Below, piece after piece: positions 29,425 through 30,264 of a stretch of 30,264 nt of DNA. Below the pieces are notes generated by a model, which did not search any database, was not told where the DNA came from, and was given only the letters and a program-made list of their open reading frames with translations. The number at the start of each line of letters is the position of its first letter. Within the stretch, counting starts at the first letter, position 1. Position numbers and translations under genes: made by a program. The stretch comes from URNF01 sp045531495 (GTDB taxonomy: Bacteria > Bacillota > Clostridia > Oscillospirales > Acutalibacteraceae), in contig JAZSED010000058.1 of the NCBI GenBank assembly GCA_045531495.1, positions 1-30,264 of the forward strand, given 5' to 3'.

Positions 29425-29908
29425 AAAAACGGTCTTCCTGCCATTTGGCGGGATTGTTGTCAATGTATTGCCAAATTTCCAGATAATCGGTTTCGTTGCG
29501 GATGATGTGGTCGTAGAAGGAGTTCTGAAAAATCTTTTCTATGGGATATATCTGTTTGCAAAGACGTGTGGTCATAGATTTGAAAGTACACACAACATCC
29601 GAGAGTGTAGGGCAGGGGCTTGCTCCTGCCGACATATTTTCTATGACAAAAATCACGTGTGTATGATTGGGAATAATCACATATTTATCCACTTTTATAT
29701 TTTCATATCGTTTTTCAATGTCCAACAATTGCTGTTCCGCGATTTTGCCGTAAGCAGTCAGTTTCGTTTGGGCAGGAGCAAGCCCCTGCCCTACGATATG
29801 AGATAAGGTCTGTGCACGGTGGTAGGTACATATCGTCACAAAATTTGCGCCGTTTTGGTTATAATCGTACCCTTGCAACCGTGTAGGTTTGCGGTTTGGT
29901 AAATCCAT
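29414..29908 (-). CDS. REP-associated tyrosine transposase (RAYT, IS200-like Y1 family)
   Basis: 164 residues. The opening LQGYDYNQNGANFVTICTYHRAQ matches the RAYT N-terminus. The HUH metal motif is H82-T-H84 within IPNHTHVIFVIE. The catalytic Tyr is most likely Y132 in FQNSFYDHIIRNETDY, which is followed by the RAYT signature YIDNNPAKWQED. These proteins act on single-stranded REP hairpins that begin with GTAG and are thought to spread them. The gene appears intact. Unusually, it contains two exact GTAG-hairpin copies in opposite orientation, encoding residues 39-47 (VGQGLAPAQ) and 93-101 (SAGASPCPT) without breaking the frame. ATG 29908 lies 5 nt after the stop of the S-component gene; no strong ribosome site is visible. 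Confidence 0.92.
   Translation of the reverse strand: MDLPNRKPTRLQGYDYNQNGANFVTICTYHRAQTLSHIVGQGLAPAQTKLTAYGKIAEQQLLDIEKRYENIKVDKYVIIPNHTHVIFVIENMSAGASPCPTLSDVVCTFKSMTTRLCKQIYPIEKIFQNSFYDHIIRNETDYLEIWQYIDNNPAKWQEDRFYMP
29607..29630 (+). repeat. REP-like GTAG hairpin within the RAYT gene, copy 1
   Basis: GTAG at 29607-29610 is followed by the arms GGCAGGGG and CTCCTGCC around a CTTG loop (one G-U pair). All 24 bases are repeated in exact inverted form at 29771-29794. Confidence 0.75.
29771..29794 (-). repeat. REP-like GTAG hairpin within the RAYT gene, copy 2 (inverted)
   Basis: On the minus strand this reads GTAG followed by the same GGCAGGGG/CTCCTGCC hairpin. It is an exact 24-base inverse of 29607-29630, with 140 bases between the copies. 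The flanks of the two copies do not match. Confidence 0.75.
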
Positions 29909-29913
29909 CGGCT

Positions 29914-30264
29914 TTATAACTTTTTCATCCGTTTAACCAACGGCAACACCACGCACGCGACGGCCGCACCGATAGCACCTTGTACGGCGTTGCCGAAAAT
30001 GCTGAGCGCCGCGGCGGCCGCACCGTACAAAACCGTTTCATACAGAAAATACCCGCCTACCATGATACACTCTGCCAACACAGCGGCAACAATCATACGC
30101 CAAACGTTCGCTTTTTTGCCGTACAGTAGCCAAAACACAGCCGCCATAATGCCTTTAATGACAAAGGTTGCCGGCGCATACAGCGTATATCCTAACAAAA
30201 GGTCCGCGAGCGCCGAGCCGACTGCCGCCGCCAAAATGCCCAGCGGACCGCCCAAAATACCGCC
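29914..30264 (-). CDS. ECF transporter S component, N-terminally cut by the window edge
   Basis: The frame is open to the window end; about 116 C-terminal residues are seen. GGPLGILAAAVGSALADLLLGYTLYAPATFVIKGIMAAVFWLL is the characteristic loop and helix of the group of S components with GxxxGxLAGxxGSALADL and a TFxIKGxxA segment. Three more hydrophobic segments follow, ending KRMKKL. It should be the membrane-embedded vitamin-binding subunit of an ECF importer. The substrate cannot be told from this half; nothing in the visible neighbourhood (RAYT downstream) helps. The start codon lies outside the window. Confidence 0.8.
   Translation of the reverse strand, partial: GGILGGPLGILAAAVGSALADLLLGYTLYAPATFVIKGIMAAVFWLLYGKKANVWRMIVAAVLAECIMVGGYFLYETVLYGAAAAALSIFGNAVQGAIGAAVACVVLPLVKRMKKL

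Noticed and set aside
1..30264. CRISPR array, prophage or integrative element
   Set aside because: No regularly spaced direct repeats, integrase, phage structural genes or conjugation genes were found; the only mobile-type enzyme is the RAYT.

Overview
The window looks like the chromosome of an uncultured, glycan-degrading gut Clostridia (Oscillospirales/Christensenellales-like Bacillota). The grounds are strong AGGAGG ribosome sites, sigma-A promoters with 17-bp spacers, ECF-transporter S components, type III pantothenate kinase, a DUF975 protein, PduL, Soj/Spo0J-type ParAB, and a CUT1-type sugar ATPase. This placement is an inference; no rRNA is present. No prophage, CRISPR array or IS element beyond one REP-associated transposase was seen.

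Layout. 1-4504 (+): end of ispD, asnB, a small membrane-anchored protein, an RsuA-family pseudouridine synthase, and a separately promoted orphan sugar-ABC ATPase. 4505-4782: terminator plus a REP-like palindrome. 4783-6473 (-): an AT-richer pair, a lipoprotein and a LURP-one/scramblase-like protein. 6577-10536: polysaccharide deacetylase and Nudix hydrolase (-), a degenerate M14 carboxypeptidase-like protein (+), then coaX and an ECF S component (-). 10674-12857 (-): GH36 alpha-galactosidase. 12964-14110 (+): tRNA-Arg(CCG) with a peculiar tail element that repeats the tRNA 3' end, then an HTH/4-TM operon. 14228-20586 (-): glycoside hydrolase cluster (GH106-like, GH42-like barrel, GH20). 20732-21969 (-): pduL and DUF975. 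22069-23636 (+): family 4 uracil-DNA glycosylase overlapping a GH43-like gene. 23681-24247: divergent DUF6794-like/HTH pair around two palindromic operators. 24344-29323 (-): parA, parB, serS, acyl-ACP thioesterase, a PD-(D/E)XK-like protein, and queT behind a preQ1-I riboswitch. 29414-30264 (-): RAYT transposase and a truncated ECF S component.

How it fits together. The GH36, GH20, GH43-like, GH106-like and GH42-like enzymes point to dismantling of host or plant galactose/hexosamine/rhamnose-containing glycans. Oligosaccharide import may be energised by the shared orphan ATPase. Vitamin salvage is represented by coaX plus its S component (predicted pantothenate uptake) and by queT (queuosine precursor uptake).

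Most interesting. (1) A RAYT gene carries two exact, inverted copies of a GTAG-plus-hairpin REP-like sequence inside its own reading frame, and related GTAG palindromes lie elsewhere in the window. (2) A structured element behind tRNA-Arg duplicates the last 21 bp around the tRNA end and carries an inverted T-arm. (3) A small divergent HTH/DUF6794-like module has two ACTATY-N4-GATAGT operators and is bracketed by near-identical terminators. (4) The queT preQ1 riboswitch has a promoter that appears to sit in the last codons of the preceding gene. (5) The M14-like protein has lost a zinc-ligand His and the catalytic Glu.
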